Shown: positions 16,316 to 23,715 of the stretch, in pieces | Position numbering within the stretch: position 1 is the first letter of the stretch | Layout of the letters: the number at the start of each line of letters is the position of its first letter | From: Micrococcaceae bacterium | GTDB taxonomy: Bacteria; Actinomycetota; Actinomycetes; Actinomycetales; Micrococcaceae | Length of the DNA: 39,327 bases | Direction: 5' to 3' | Assembly (NCBI GenBank): GCA_030452125.1 | Contig: JAKDMV010000014.1 | Span: 1-39,327, forward strand | Program-made: the position numbers and the translations under genes | The notes under the pieces: generated by a model | What the model was told of the DNA's origin: nothing | The model's database searches: none | The model's input: only the letters and a program-made list of their open reading frames with translations

Positions 16316-17188
16316 TCAACCCATTATTGGTTGGTACAGTGCGCGGATCGGTGCCCAGCCCAACCAGGTGAGTACGCCAAGCGCCACCACGATGATCCCG
16401 ATGCCGCTCCATTGAAGGAGTGCCCGGTTCCTACCGCGCGGGGAAAAGACCAACACGGCCGCTACCGCACCACCGGTGACCAGACCGCCCACGTGGGCCT
16501 GCCAGGCGATGTTGGCGCCCGGCAGGAAACCGATGACTAGGTTGATGCCGATGATCACCAACACGGGGACGAGGTTGCCACCGTGGGCCTTGGTCACGAC
16601 CATGAACGCGCCGAATAGCCCGAATACGGCGCCGGAGGCGCCGACCACCGCGACGTTCGGCGCCGCAAGAAGCAACACACCCACCGAGCCGCCGAAACCG
16701 GCCACCAGGTACAGGACCGCGAACCTCACGTGCCCCAGGGCCGGCTCCAGGACCCGGCCCAGGATGTAGAGGGCATACATGTTGAAGGCGATGTGCATGA
16801 TCAGACCCGTGGAGTGCAGGAACAAGGAAGTGATCATGCGCCACGGTTCGCTCCCTGTGTACAGGCCGGCATAGAGCAGACGATCCGTCAGCCCCGGTAT
16901 CAGGTACTGGCCTCCGAAGAGCACCACGCACAGGGCAATCACCGCATACGTGACGGTCGGACGTCCCGAGGTCAGCCGCCCGCCGGTGACCGTCTGCGGT
17001 CGGCGCCGTTCGCTGTTTGCCTGCGCGACGCATTCAACGCACTGGACCCCCACGGCGGCCGTGCGCTGGCATTCGGGACAGGCGGGGCGCCCACAGCGTT
17101 GGCAGCGAACGTACGAGGGACGATCGGGATGCCGCGGGCACGTCGGAACCGGCGTCTGGGGTTCCTGCTCTGGTTGGCCGAAGGCCAT
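16316..17188 (-). CDS. Rhomboid-family intramembrane serine protease with N-terminal zinc-binding motif
   Basis: A 290-residue protein. Residues 17-53 hold a B-box-like zinc motif (Cys17, His20, Cys29, Cys32, Cys37, Cys40, Cys50, Cys53). From about 76 on, six or seven membrane helices carry the rhomboid elements: the HIAFNMYALY region (132-141) as the HxxxN oxyanion motif, catalytic Ser185 in GASGAVFG and catalytic His232 in AHVGG. The dyad is intact, so it should be an active protease cleaving within membranes; substrates are unknown. ATG at 17188 has AGGAG six bases upstream. It lies after ppiB on the same strand, with a hairpin between them, as in other actinobacterial origins. Confidence 0.9.
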   Translation of the reverse strand: MAFGQPEQEPQTPVPTCPRHPDRPSYVRCQRCGRPACPECQRTAAVGVQCVECVAQANSERRRPQTVTGGRLTSGRPTVTYAVIALCVVLFGGQYLIPGLTDRLLYAGLYTGSEPWRMITSLFLHSTGLIMHIAFNMYALYILGRVLEPALGHVRFAVLYLVAGFGGSVGVLLLAAPNVAVVGASGAVFGLFGAFMVVTKAHGGNLVPVLVIIGINLVIGFLPGANIAWQAHVGGLVTGGAVAAVLVFSPRGRNRALLQWSGIGIIVVALGVLTWLGWAPIRALYQPIMG

Positions 17189-17225
17189 GTCATGCTCCTG
17201 GTTCGTGGTCAGGGATGGAAGACGA

Positions 17226-17272
17226 AAGGGCGGTCCCCGTCGGCTCCGGGGAGTCGATGGGGAACCGCCCTT
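17226..17272 (-). terminator. Hairpin between ppiB and the rhomboid gene
   Basis: The minus-strand arms AAGGGCGGTTCCCC (17259-17272) and GGGGACCGCCCTT (17226-17238) form a stem of about 13 pairs with one bulge and a 20-base loop, ending in CCCTTTCGTCTT. It sits 38 bases after the ppiB stop and may terminate or attenuate transcription into the rhomboid gene. The T-run is weak. Confidence 0.65.
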
Positions 17273-17309
17273 GCTGTGCGGGGGATGTCCGCCGTGGCTG
17301 TTCCTGAGT

Positions 17310-17855
17310 CTAGAGGGCCTCGACGTCGATGCTTGAGACGACAACGTCCTCAAGCGGCTTATCGCGGCCATCGGTCGGAACCTTGTTCAGCGCGGCAGCA
17401 ATTTCCCGGGATTTCTCGTCCGTCACCTCACCGAAAATGGTGTGCTTTCCCTGCAACCAGGTGGTCGGGACCGTCGTAATGAAGAACTGCGAACCGTTGG
17501 TGCCCCGGCCCATCTGCAGGCCGGCGTTGGCCATGGCGAGCTTATAGGGCTCGTTGAAGTCCAGATCGGGGTTGATCTCATCGTCGAATCGGTAGCCGGG
17601 GCCGCCGACGCCCTGGCCCAACGGGTCCCCGCCCTGGATCATGAAGTCGGAAATGATGCGGTGGAAGATCGTGCCGTCGTACAACGGGGTGCCGGTCTTC
17701 TCCTCGCCCGATTCCGGGTGGGTCCAGTCCTGCTCGCCGGTGGCGAGTCCGATGAAGTTCTTGACCGTCTTCGGGGCGTGGTTGCCGAACAGGTTGACCA
17801 CGATGTCACCGTGGTTCGTGTGGATGGTGGCCTTATGCGTGGGGATTGCAGTCAT
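17310..17855 (-). CDS. ppiB: Cyclophilin-type peptidyl-prolyl cis-trans isomerase
   Basis: A 181-residue cytoplasmic cyclophilin that speeds proline isomerisation during folding. The whole chain is one domain. FHRIISDFMIQGGD carries the catalytic Arg and Phe and GSQFFITT the conserved Gln/Phe. The tryptophan of the cyclosporin pocket is probably in the WLQGKHTIFGEV region. There is no signal peptide. ATG at 17855 begins MTAIPTHKATIHTNHGDI, with GGAAG upstream; the ten extra residues of the longer frame lack support. It is divergent from the repeat protein at 18026. A ppi gene here is conserved in actinobacterial origins, for example mycobacterial ppiA. Confidence 0.95.
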   Translation of the reverse strand: MTAIPTHKATIHTNHGDIVVNLFGNHAPKTVKNFIGLATGEQDWTHPESGEEKTGTPLYDGTIFHRIISDFMIQGGDPLGQGVGGPGYRFDDEINPDLDFNEPYKLAMANAGLQMGRGTNGSQFFITTVPTTWLQGKHTIFGEVTDEKSREIAAALNKVPTDGRDKPLEDVVVSSIDVEAL

Positions 17856-18025
17856 GACTTCATTCTTCCACTTCCCCGCACTCATCCGTGAGCCCCCGCG
17901 GCAGGTCGACTACGCGGACAGTGAACATCGGTCCTGGACGGTAGCCTCACCCACGTCGTGAATAGCCCGTCAACCCTCCAACGCGTAGGCTAGGCGTGGA
18001 TACTCCAACTACTTGGGAGGAACGT

Positions 18026-18949
18026 GTGAAGAAGAAGAAGCGAATGGCCCGAGATCTGCGTTGTTCGGTCAATGCCGGTACCGGGAATGCCCGTGATTGG
18101 GCAGCCCCGAAGGTAGATGCAGCCGTCAACTGGGCGGTGCCCCGGCTTGAGAAGGGCGTCGAGAATGCCTCCCCGCGCATCCAGGAGGGATTCCAGCGTG
18201 CCACCAATGAAATTGCCGGTGGTGTCGCCAAGGTGACCCCGAAGATCCAAGACGGTCTCGACAAGGTCGCTCCGCGCATCTCCCAGGCCGTCGATGACGT
18301 TTCTCCGCGGCTGCAGGAAACCCTCGACAAGGCCACCCCGGCCTTGCAGCATGCCCGCGATGTCGTGGTCAATGACTACATCCCTTCCGCAAGTGCACGT
18401 CTGGGCGATGCCGCCGGATACGCGGCGCGTCGGTTGGATGATGTCCAGGTTCCCGCTCAGGTCGAGCAGGCAGTTGCCCGGGCCACCGGTGACAAGAAGG
18501 CACTCAAGCGGGCCCAGAAGGCCGCAGTGACCGCAGCCAAGGAAGCCTCCAAGCAGCTCAAGCGCGAAAAGGCCCGTCAGAGCCGTAAGCGCGGTTTCCT
18601 GGTCTTTGGCATCATCGCCGCGGTGGTCACCGCAGGAGTGGCCGCCTGGCGTGCTTCCAAGCCCGTCGAGGATCCTTGGAAGACCCCGGTCGAGCCGGCC
18701 CCCGTCCCCGCGCCGGTTCCGGCTCCCGAGACCCAGCTGAAGACCGAGGACGTGCACACCCACGTCACCGAGGCCACGGCACAGGCCAAGGCGGAAACCG
18801 AAGAGCCGAAGGCACCGGTCGCAGCCGAGCCGACACCGAAGGCACCCGAGGCCGCAAAGGCCCCTGCCGCCGAGGAGGGCACGGACGCCCCGAAGCCGGG
18901 CCCGCGGAGCTCCGCACGCCGGCGTGCCGACGATTCGGACGATAAGTAA
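18026..18949 (+). CDS. Membrane-anchored protein with eight 11-residue repeats (CwsA/DUF5324-like position)
   Basis: A 307-residue protein with no recognised enzyme motif. After a basic start (MKKKKR), residues 27-114 are eight back-to-back 11-residue repeats with pattern [AVST]-P-[RK]-[ILV]-x-x-x-[VLF]-x-x-[AV], one copy (60-70) lacking the proline. A Lys/Ala-rich helix (about 150-188) leads to a single membrane segment (190-208), then an extracytoplasmic-like Pro/Ala/Glu/Lys-rich tail of about 100 residues. GTG at 18026 has GGGAGG five bases upstream; the frame from 17996 is less likely. Its position by ppi and the tRNAs matches mycobacterial cwsA, and the membrane-proximal AAWR segment recalls streptomycete DUF5324 proteins. 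Homology is unproven; a role in envelope organisation is inference. Confidence 0.8.
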   Translation: MKKKKRMARDLRCSVNAGTGNARDWAAPKVDAAVNWAVPRLEKGVENASPRIQEGFQRATNEIAGGVAKVTPKIQDGLDKVAPRISQAVDDVSPRLQETLDKATPALQHARDVVVNDYIPSASARLGDAAGYAARRLDDVQVPAQVEQAVARATGDKKALKRAQKAAVTAAKEASKQLKREKARQSRKRGFLVFGIIAAVVTAGVAAWRASKPVEDPWKTPVEPAPVPAPVPAPETQLKTEDVHTHVTEATAQAKAETEEPKAPVAAEPTPKAPEAAKAPAAEEGTDAPKPGPRSSARRRADDSDDK

Positions 18950-18970
18950 GCATTCATCCGAAACGCGTGA

Positions 18971-19005
18971 AGCGGCGGTGATCCTGAAGGATCACCGCCG
19001 CTTTT
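18971..19005 (+). terminator. Strong terminator after the 11-residue-repeat gene
   Basis: A perfect 14-base-pair stem (18971-18984 with 18989-19002) closes a TGAA tetraloop and runs into CTTTTGTCTT. It lies 21 bases after the stop codon and separates this gene from the convergent EamA gene. Confidence 0.95.
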
Positions 19006-19019
19006 GTCTTGTCTGGTGC

Positions 19020-19910
19020 TCAGTCATCCTGGACGGCTGGCAGGTGCCGTAGGCTCCGCCCTTGCCCCCAGACCACTGCCAGGAGCCCGAGTAGGATCAG
19101 GATCAGCCCCAGGTACGTTCCCACCGGCGGGCTCTGACCCAGGAAGATCCCGGCCAGGATCGCCGCTCCCGGGATCTCCAGCAGGATGATCATCGAGACC
19201 ACCAGTGGCCCCAAGGCCACGACCAGGTGGTTGAAGACAGTATGGCCCAGCAGTTGGGAGGCAACCGTCAGCGCGATGATCCCGACCCATCCGGCGAGCG
19301 GGAACCCGACGAGCTGTTCCCCCATGAGCACGGACATGATCAAGAGCATGGCGGCCGTCAAGGCGTAGCACACCGTCGTATAGCTTCCGGTGTCCATCGT
19401 GGCCCGGGCCTTGCTACCGGCGAGCGTGTAGGCCCCCGCAAAGGCTCCTCCGACCAATGCCAGTAGGTCTCCGAGGAGGGCTTCTGCCGACCCGTCGCCG
19501 ACATCGAAACCGGTGATGACAACGACTCCGGCCAAGGACAGGGCCATGCCCCACCCGACCTGCTTGCCCAGAGCAGCTCCACGGAGTCGTTGGAAGCCGG
19601 CGATCCAGGCGGACTGCAGGCACACCAGCGCAGTAGCCGCAGCGACGGTGGTCAAACGTACCGAGGTCATGAACGTGGCGAAGTGCAGGGCCAACGCGAC
19701 GGCCGCAATCAGGCAGTACTTCCATTCGCGGTGCGTGGGGAACCGCAGTCGTCCGCGGCTTTGGACCGTGGCCATCACGCCCATGGCGCCGGCACCGAGT
19801 CCGTTGCGCCAGAAGGCCATGGCCAAAGGCGGGACACTGGGCGTAGCCGCAACGAGGGGCCCGGATGCGGAGACTCCAAGGACGCCTACGAGAGCCAGCA
19901 GGAAGATCAC
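19020..19910 (-). CDS. EamA-domain drug/metabolite transporter (DMT superfamily)
   Basis: A 296-residue protein with about ten hydrophobic helices in two EamA repeats (about 3-130 and 145-280). Family features include the SVPPLAMAFWRNGLGA stretch after the first helix and a second-half ILLEIPGAAILAGIFLGQ motif, both typical of EamA permeases. These export amino acids or metabolites, but substrates cannot be read from sequence. The GTG start at 19910 begins just before the first helix; there is no strong ribosome-binding site. The gene interrupts the usual actinobacterial order between the cwsA position and the tRNAs, so it is probably an accessory insertion. It converges with the repeat-protein gene. 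Confidence 0.88.
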   Translation of the reverse strand: MIFLLALVGVLGVSASGPLVAATPSVPPLAMAFWRNGLGAGAMGVMATVQSRGRLRFPTHREWKYCLIAAVALALHFATFMTSVRLTTVAAATALVCLQSAWIAGFQRLRGAALGKQVGWGMALSLAGVVVITGFDVGDGSAEALLGDLLALVGGAFAGAYTLAGSKARATMDTGSYTTVCYALTAAMLLIMSVLMGEQLVGFPLAGWVGIIALTVASQLLGHTVFNHLVVALGPLVVSMIILLEIPGAAILAGIFLGQSPPVGTYLGLILILLGLLAVVWGQGRSLRHLPAVQDD

Positions 19911-19962
19911 ATGACCACTCTAGGCTGCCGGGAAGAAGCCCTCGGGATGCGAGTCCACAAAT

Positions 19963-19997
19963 GACAAGGTCCCGGGTCGATGACCCGGGACCTTGTC
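19963..19997 (-). terminator. Terminator hairpin after tRNA-Ala
   Basis: A perfect 16-base-pair inverted repeat (19963-19978 with 19982-19997, loop of three) lies 10 bases beyond the 3' end of the minus-strand tRNA-Ala and is followed on that strand by ATTTGTGG. It probably ends the tRNA-Ile/DLW-39/tRNA-Ala transcript. Confidence 0.8.
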
Positions 19998-20006
19998 TTC
20001 AATATG

Positions 20007-20079
20007 TGGAGGTAAGGGGACTCGAACCCCTAACCCCCTGCTTGCAAAGCAGGTGCGCTACCAATTGCGCCATACCCCC
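20007..20079 (-). tRNA. tRNA-Ala (anticodon TGC)
   Basis: 73 bases on the minus strand. The acceptor GGGGGTA (20073-20079) pairs with TACCTCC, and the anticodon arm reads CTGCTTTGCAAGCAG, giving TGC. The T-loop GGTTCGAGTCC and a D-arm with GGTAGCGC are present. CCA is not encoded. The Ile-Ala tRNA pair downstream of gyrA is conserved in actinobacteria. Confidence 0.97.
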
Positions 20080-20089
20080 GTGACGGGAA

Positions 20090-20206
20090 TCAATCGAGTT
20101 GATCCGTCGATGCCTTCCACACGGATTTCTCCGATTCGGAGGCCTTCCATCTACGGTAGACGACCACGGAGGCGGCGGCCACGACTGCGACCAATAATTT
20201 CCGCAT
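20090..20206 (-). CDS. DLW-39 family small protein
   Basis: A 38-residue protein lying between the two tRNA genes. Its sequence begins MRKLLVAVVAAASVVVY and continues RRWKASESEK, then ends KASTDQLD: one short hydrophobic helix followed by a charged tail with a single Trp after SEKSV. Size, N-terminus and location between gyrA and tRNA-Ala match the small actinobacterial DLW-39 family, although the DLW tripeptide reads SVW here. CGGAG lies five bases before the ATG. It is only 10 bases from tRNA-Ala and 37 from tRNA-Ile, so it probably shares their transcript. No function is known to me. Confidence 0.8.
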   Translation of the reverse strand: MRKLLVAVVAAASVVVYRRWKASESEKSVWKASTDQLD

Positions 20207-20243
20207 GCATTCTCCGCAGTTCCTGGAAGATGGAGGGATTCCG

Positions 20244-20317
20244 TGGGCGTACCAGGACTTGAACCTGGGACCTCTTCGTTATCAGCGAAGCGCTCTAACC
20301 GCCTGAGCTATACGCCC
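20244..20317 (-). tRNA. tRNA-Ile (anticodon GAT)
   Basis: 74 bases on the minus strand. The acceptor GGGCGTA (20311-20317) pairs with TACGCCC, the anticodon arm CTTCGCTGATAACGAAG gives GAT, and the T-arm contains GGTTCAAGTCC. It is the upstream member of the tRNA-Ile/tRNA-Ala pair. Confidence 0.97.
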
Positions 20318-20366
20318 TCATTGTCCCTTCAGGACGAGATATGACTTTACCGGACCGGTCGCCGGG

Positions 20367-20417
20367 AAAACAAATCGGCTTCCGCGGCGTGGTGGACACG
20401 ACGCCGCGGAAGCCGAT
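20367..20417 (-). terminator. Terminator of the gyrB-gyrA-DUF3566 operon
   Basis: On the minus strand a perfect 17-base-pair stem (20401-20417 with 20374-20390, ten-base loop) is followed by TTGTTTT (20367-20373). It begins 11 bases after the DUF3566 stop and lies before tRNA-Ile. Confidence 0.95.
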
Positions 20418-20427
20418 CAGTACCCGA

Positions 20428-20979
20428 TCAGTCGTCGGTGAGGGTGACCCCGATTCCACCGACCAGGGTGGAGGAAATGTTATAAAGCACGGCAGCGAGC
20501 ATCGACATGGCCGTGAGCAGCACCACGTTCACAACGGCGATGATGGTCGCGAAGGAGGCAACCTGGCCCAGGGAAACTAGCTCCTTGAGGTCGAATCCTG
20601 ACTCCGAACCGATCACCTCCCCGAGAAGATCGTTCACTCGATCGAAGATGCCGGTCAGATCCAGGACGGTCCACAGTACGACGGCCGCCACGACGGTGAC
20701 GATCCCCAACGCCACCGACAACAAGAACGCCATCTTCAGGATCGACCAGGGATCGACCTTGCTGATGAGCAGTCGGGCCTTACGGACCTTCGCTTTGGGC
20801 GCCGGCCGCACGAGCTGCTGGGTCCCCTTCTTCTGGGCGGGGCTCCTGCCTGCGGCTGACTGGCCCGAAGGACGCTGGCCACCGGAGGCAGGTCGTTGCG
20901 TGGGAGCGGTCGGGCGTCCCTGCTGTCCGCCGGGCTTTTGCCGCGGCGCCGCTGGGCGCGGGTTGTTCGGGGTGCTCAC
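20428..20979 (-). CDS. DUF3566 membrane protein
   Basis: A 183-residue protein with a disordered Pro/Gln/Arg-rich N-terminus (about 1-58) and a C-terminal DUF3566 domain (about 60-182). The domain carries two membrane segments: one within [17 protein letters not shown] and after, and a second within [20 protein letters not shown]. The sequence between has an amphipathic stretch ([12 protein letters not shown]). The GTG start overlaps the gyrA stop as GTGA, so it is translationally coupled to gyrase, as in mycobacteria (Rv0007 position). Function is unknown; the fixed location after gyrA suggests a housekeeping envelope role. Confidence 0.92.
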   Translation of the reverse strand: MSTPNNPRPAAPRQKPGGQQGRPTAPTQRPASGGQRPSGQSAAGRSPAQKKGTQQLVRPAPKAKVRKARLLISKVDPWSILKMAFLLSVALGIVTVVAAVVLWTVLDLTGIFDRVNDLLGEVIGSESGFDLKELVSLGQVASFATIIAVVNVVLLTAMSMLAAVLYNISSTLVGGIGVTLTDD

Positions 20980-23666
20980 GCATTACCTCCGTCGATTTCG
21001 GTCTCATCAGCAGCCTGGGTGGCTTCCACGGACTCCGCGGCAACGGAGCCGGTTTCACCATCGGCCGGTGCCCCGTCCACTACCGGTGCCCTCTGCTGAG
21101 AATCTTCAGGATCCAACGGTACTTCATCCTCGTCCTCATCGACTCCCAGCCCACGCTCAGCATTCTTGGCCACTGCGATGATCCGGTCCTTCTTATCCGG
21201 CTTCGCGAAGATGACCCCCATGGTGTCGCGTCCCTTGGCCGGCACCTGCGTGACCTTGGACCTGACGACCTTCCCGCGCTGCATGACCACGAGCACTTCG
21301 TCGGTTTCCTCGACGATGAGGGCCCCGGCCAGGACTCCGCGTTCGTCGGCCAACTTAGCCACCTTGATGCCGATGCCGCCCCGCGTCTGCACACGGTATT
21401 CCTGCACAGAGGTCCGCTTGGCGTAGCCTCCCTCCGTGACGGTGAAGACATAGGAGTCCTCTCCCACGACGCCCGCGGTCAGCAAGACGTCGTCATCACG
21501 GAACTTCATGCCGGTGACTCCCGACGTGTTCCTGCCCATCGGACGCAACGCTTCGTCGGTGGCTGTGAACCGCACGGACTGTCCGTGGCGTGAAACGAGC
21601 ATCAGATCATCGGTTTCCGAGATCAGCTGCGCCGACACCAGCTCGTCGCCTTCCCGCAGGTTCACGGCGATCACCCCGGCGGAACGGTTCGTGTCGTAGT
21701 CGGTCAGTCGACTCTTCTTCACCAGTCCCCGGCGGGTGGCCAACACCAGATAGGGCGACTGCTCGTAATCGCGCAGGTCCAGGACCTGGGCAATATGCTC
21801 ATCCGGTTGGAAAGCCATCACGTTCGCCACGTGCTGGCCCTTGGCATCGCGACCGCCCTCGGCCAGCTCGTAGCACTTCGCCCGGTACACGCGCCCGTGG
21901 TTGGTGAAGAAAAGCAGCCAGTTGTGCGTGGTGGTGACGAAGAAGTGCTCGACCACGTCGTCCCCACGCAACTGGGCGCCCCGGATCCCCTTGCCACCAC
22001 GGTTTTGCGAGCGGTAGTTGTCGCTTCGGGTCCGCTTGATGTAGCCGCCGCGGGTGATGGTGACCACCATTTCCTCTTCGGGGATGAGGTCTTCCATCGA
22101 CATGTCACCGTCATAGCCGGCGACGATCTGCGTACGACGGTCATCCCCGTGGCGCTGGACGATTCCGTCGAGCTCCTCGGAAATGATCTCGCGCTGACGC
22201 ACCGGATCGGCCAGAATGATCTTGTATTCGGTGATCTCGGCCTCCAGCTTCGCGTGCTGGTCCTGGATCTTCTGGCGCTCCAGGGCTGCCAGTCGACGCA
22301 GCTGCATGTCCAGAATGGCCTGGGCTTGGAGGTCGTCGATATCGAGCAGGTCCTTCAGGCCGTTACGCGCGTCCTCGACGGTCGGAGACCGGCGGATGAG
22401 GGCAATGACCTCGTCCAAGGCGTCCAGCGCCTTGAGAAGTCCCCGCAAAATATGGGCCTGCTCTTCGGCCTTGCGCAGCCGGAACTGTGTTCGCCGGACG
22501 ATGACATCGATCTGGTGGTTGACCCAGTGACGGATGAAGGCATCCAAGGACAAGGTACGCGGTACGCCGTCCACGATGGCCAGCATGTTTGCCGAGAAGT
22601 TCCCCTGCAGCTCCGTGTGCTTATAGAGGTTGTTCAACACCACCTTGGCGACGGCATCACGTTTGAGGACGATCACCAGACGCTGGCCGGTCCTGCCGGA
22701 CGTCTCGTCACGGAGATCTGCGATGCCACCCATCTTGCCGTCCCTGACGAGCTCGGCGATCTTGATGGAAAGGTTGTCCGGGTTGGCCTGGTACGGCAAT
22801 TCGGTGATGACCAGGCAGGTCCGCCCCTGCAGCTCCTCGACATTGACCACGGCACGCATGGTCACCGAGCCACGTCCGGTCCTATAGGCATCCTCGATAC
22901 CGCGGCGGCCCAGGATGAGTGCCCCGGTGGGGAAGTCCGGTCCCTTGATGTGTTGCATCAAGGCTTCAAGCAGCTCTTCCTTCGTCGCCTCCGGATTCTG
23001 CAGGTACCACTGCGCACCGGCGGCCACTTCACGCAGGTTATGCGGAGGGATGTTGGTGGCCATTCCGACGGCAATGCCGGAGGAGCCGTTGACCAACAGG
23101 TTCGGGAACCGTGCCGGCAGAATCGTCGGCTCCTGGTTCTTCCCGTCGTAGTTGTCCTGGAAGTCGACGGTCTCCTCGTCGATTTCGCGAACCATCTCCA
23201 TGGCCAGGGGAGCCATCTTGGTTTCCGTGTACCTCGGGGCCGCGGCACCATCATTGCCCGGGGAGCCGAAGTTCCCCTGTCCCAGGGCCAACGGGTAGCG
23301 CAAGGTCCAGTCCTGGATAAGCCGGACCAGGGCATCGTAGATCGCGGTGTCACCGTGGGGATGGTACTGACCCATGACCTCGCCGACCACACGCGCGCAC
23401 TTGTTGTAGGACCGTTCCGGGCGGTAGCCGCCGTCGAACATCGCGTACAGGACGCGGCGGTGGACCGGCTTGAGCCCATCCCTGACGTCGGGCAGGGCAC
23501 GGCCGACGATCACGGCCATCGCGTAGTCGAGATACGACCGTTGCATCTCGGTCTGCAGGTCGATGGGTTCGACCCTGTCGATGGTGGCCGCGGCCAGGGG
23601 CTGGTCCGGCTGCACGACGTCCTCGTGCTCCGGGTCGTGGGGGTTTTCTGGCGTCTCGTCGCTCAT
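20976..23666 (-). CDS. gyrA: DNA gyrase subunit A
   Basis: An 896-residue subunit that cuts and rejoins DNA in gyrase. The winged-helix/tower half holds the catalytic Tyr in [10 protein letters not shown]. The quinolone region reads [14 protein letters not shown], with Thr at the position of E. coli Ser83 and Asp conserved at 87. The C-terminal beta-pinwheel contains the GyrA-box [10 protein letters not shown], needed for negative supercoiling. An acidic tail of about 60 residues follows (rich in Asp, Glu, Ala). It lies 49 bases after gyrB, and the DUF3566 start overlaps its stop. Start at 23666 gives [16 protein letters not shown], an acidic leader; GAGGAAG lies shortly upstream. Confidence 0.97.
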   Translation of the reverse strand: MSDETPENPHDPEHEDVVQPDQPLAAATIDRVEPIDLQTEMQRSYLDYAMAVIVGRALPDVRDGLKPVHRRVLYAMFDGGYRPERSYNKCARVVGEVMGQYHPHGDTAIYDALVRLIQDWTLRYPLALGQGNFGSPGNDGAAAPRYTETKMAPLAMEMVREIDEETVDFQDNYDGKNQEPTILPARFPNLLVNGSSGIAVGMATNIPPHNLREVAAGAQWYLQNPEATKEELLEALMQHIKGPDFPTGALILGRRGIEDAYRTGRGSVTMRAVVNVEELQGRTCLVITELPYQANPDNLSIKIAELVRDGKMGGIADLRDETSGRTGQRLVIVLKRDAVAKVVLNNLYKHTELQGNFSANMLAIVDGVPRTLSLDAFIRHWVNHQIDVIVRRTQFRLRKAEEQAHILRGLLKALDALDEVIALIRRSPTVEDARNGLKDLLDIDDLQAQAILDMQLRRLAALERQKIQDQHAKLEAEITEYKIILADPVRQREIISEELDGIVQRHGDDRRTQIVAGYDGDMSMEDLIPEEEMVVTITRGGYIKRTRSDNYRSQNRGGKGIRGAQLRGDDVVEHFFVTTTHNWLLFFTNHGRVYRAKCYELAEGGRDAKGQHVANVMAFQPDEHIAQVLDLRDYEQSPYLVLATRRGLVKKSRLTDYDTNRSAGVIAVNLREGDELVSAQLISETDDLMLVSRHGQSVRFTATDEALRPMGRNTSGVTGMKFRDDDVLLTAGVVGEDSYVFTVTEGGYAKRTSVQEYRVQTRGGIGIKVAKLADERGVLAGALIVEETDEVLVVMQRGKVVRSKVTQVPAKGRDTMGVIFAKPDKKDRIIAVAKNAERGLGVDEDEDEVPLDPEDSQQRAPVVDGAPADGETGSVAAESVEATQAADETEIDGGNA

Positions 23667-23715
23667 CGGTTTCTTCCTCTATTCAAAGCTGCGTCGGAAC
23701 GTGGGGACGGTTTCC

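Noticed and set aside
23370-23410. GyrA Thr at the E. coli Ser83 position as a quinolone-resistance mutation
   Set aside because: Several species carry Thr or Ala here as wild type; without relatives to compare there is no reason to call it acquired resistance.
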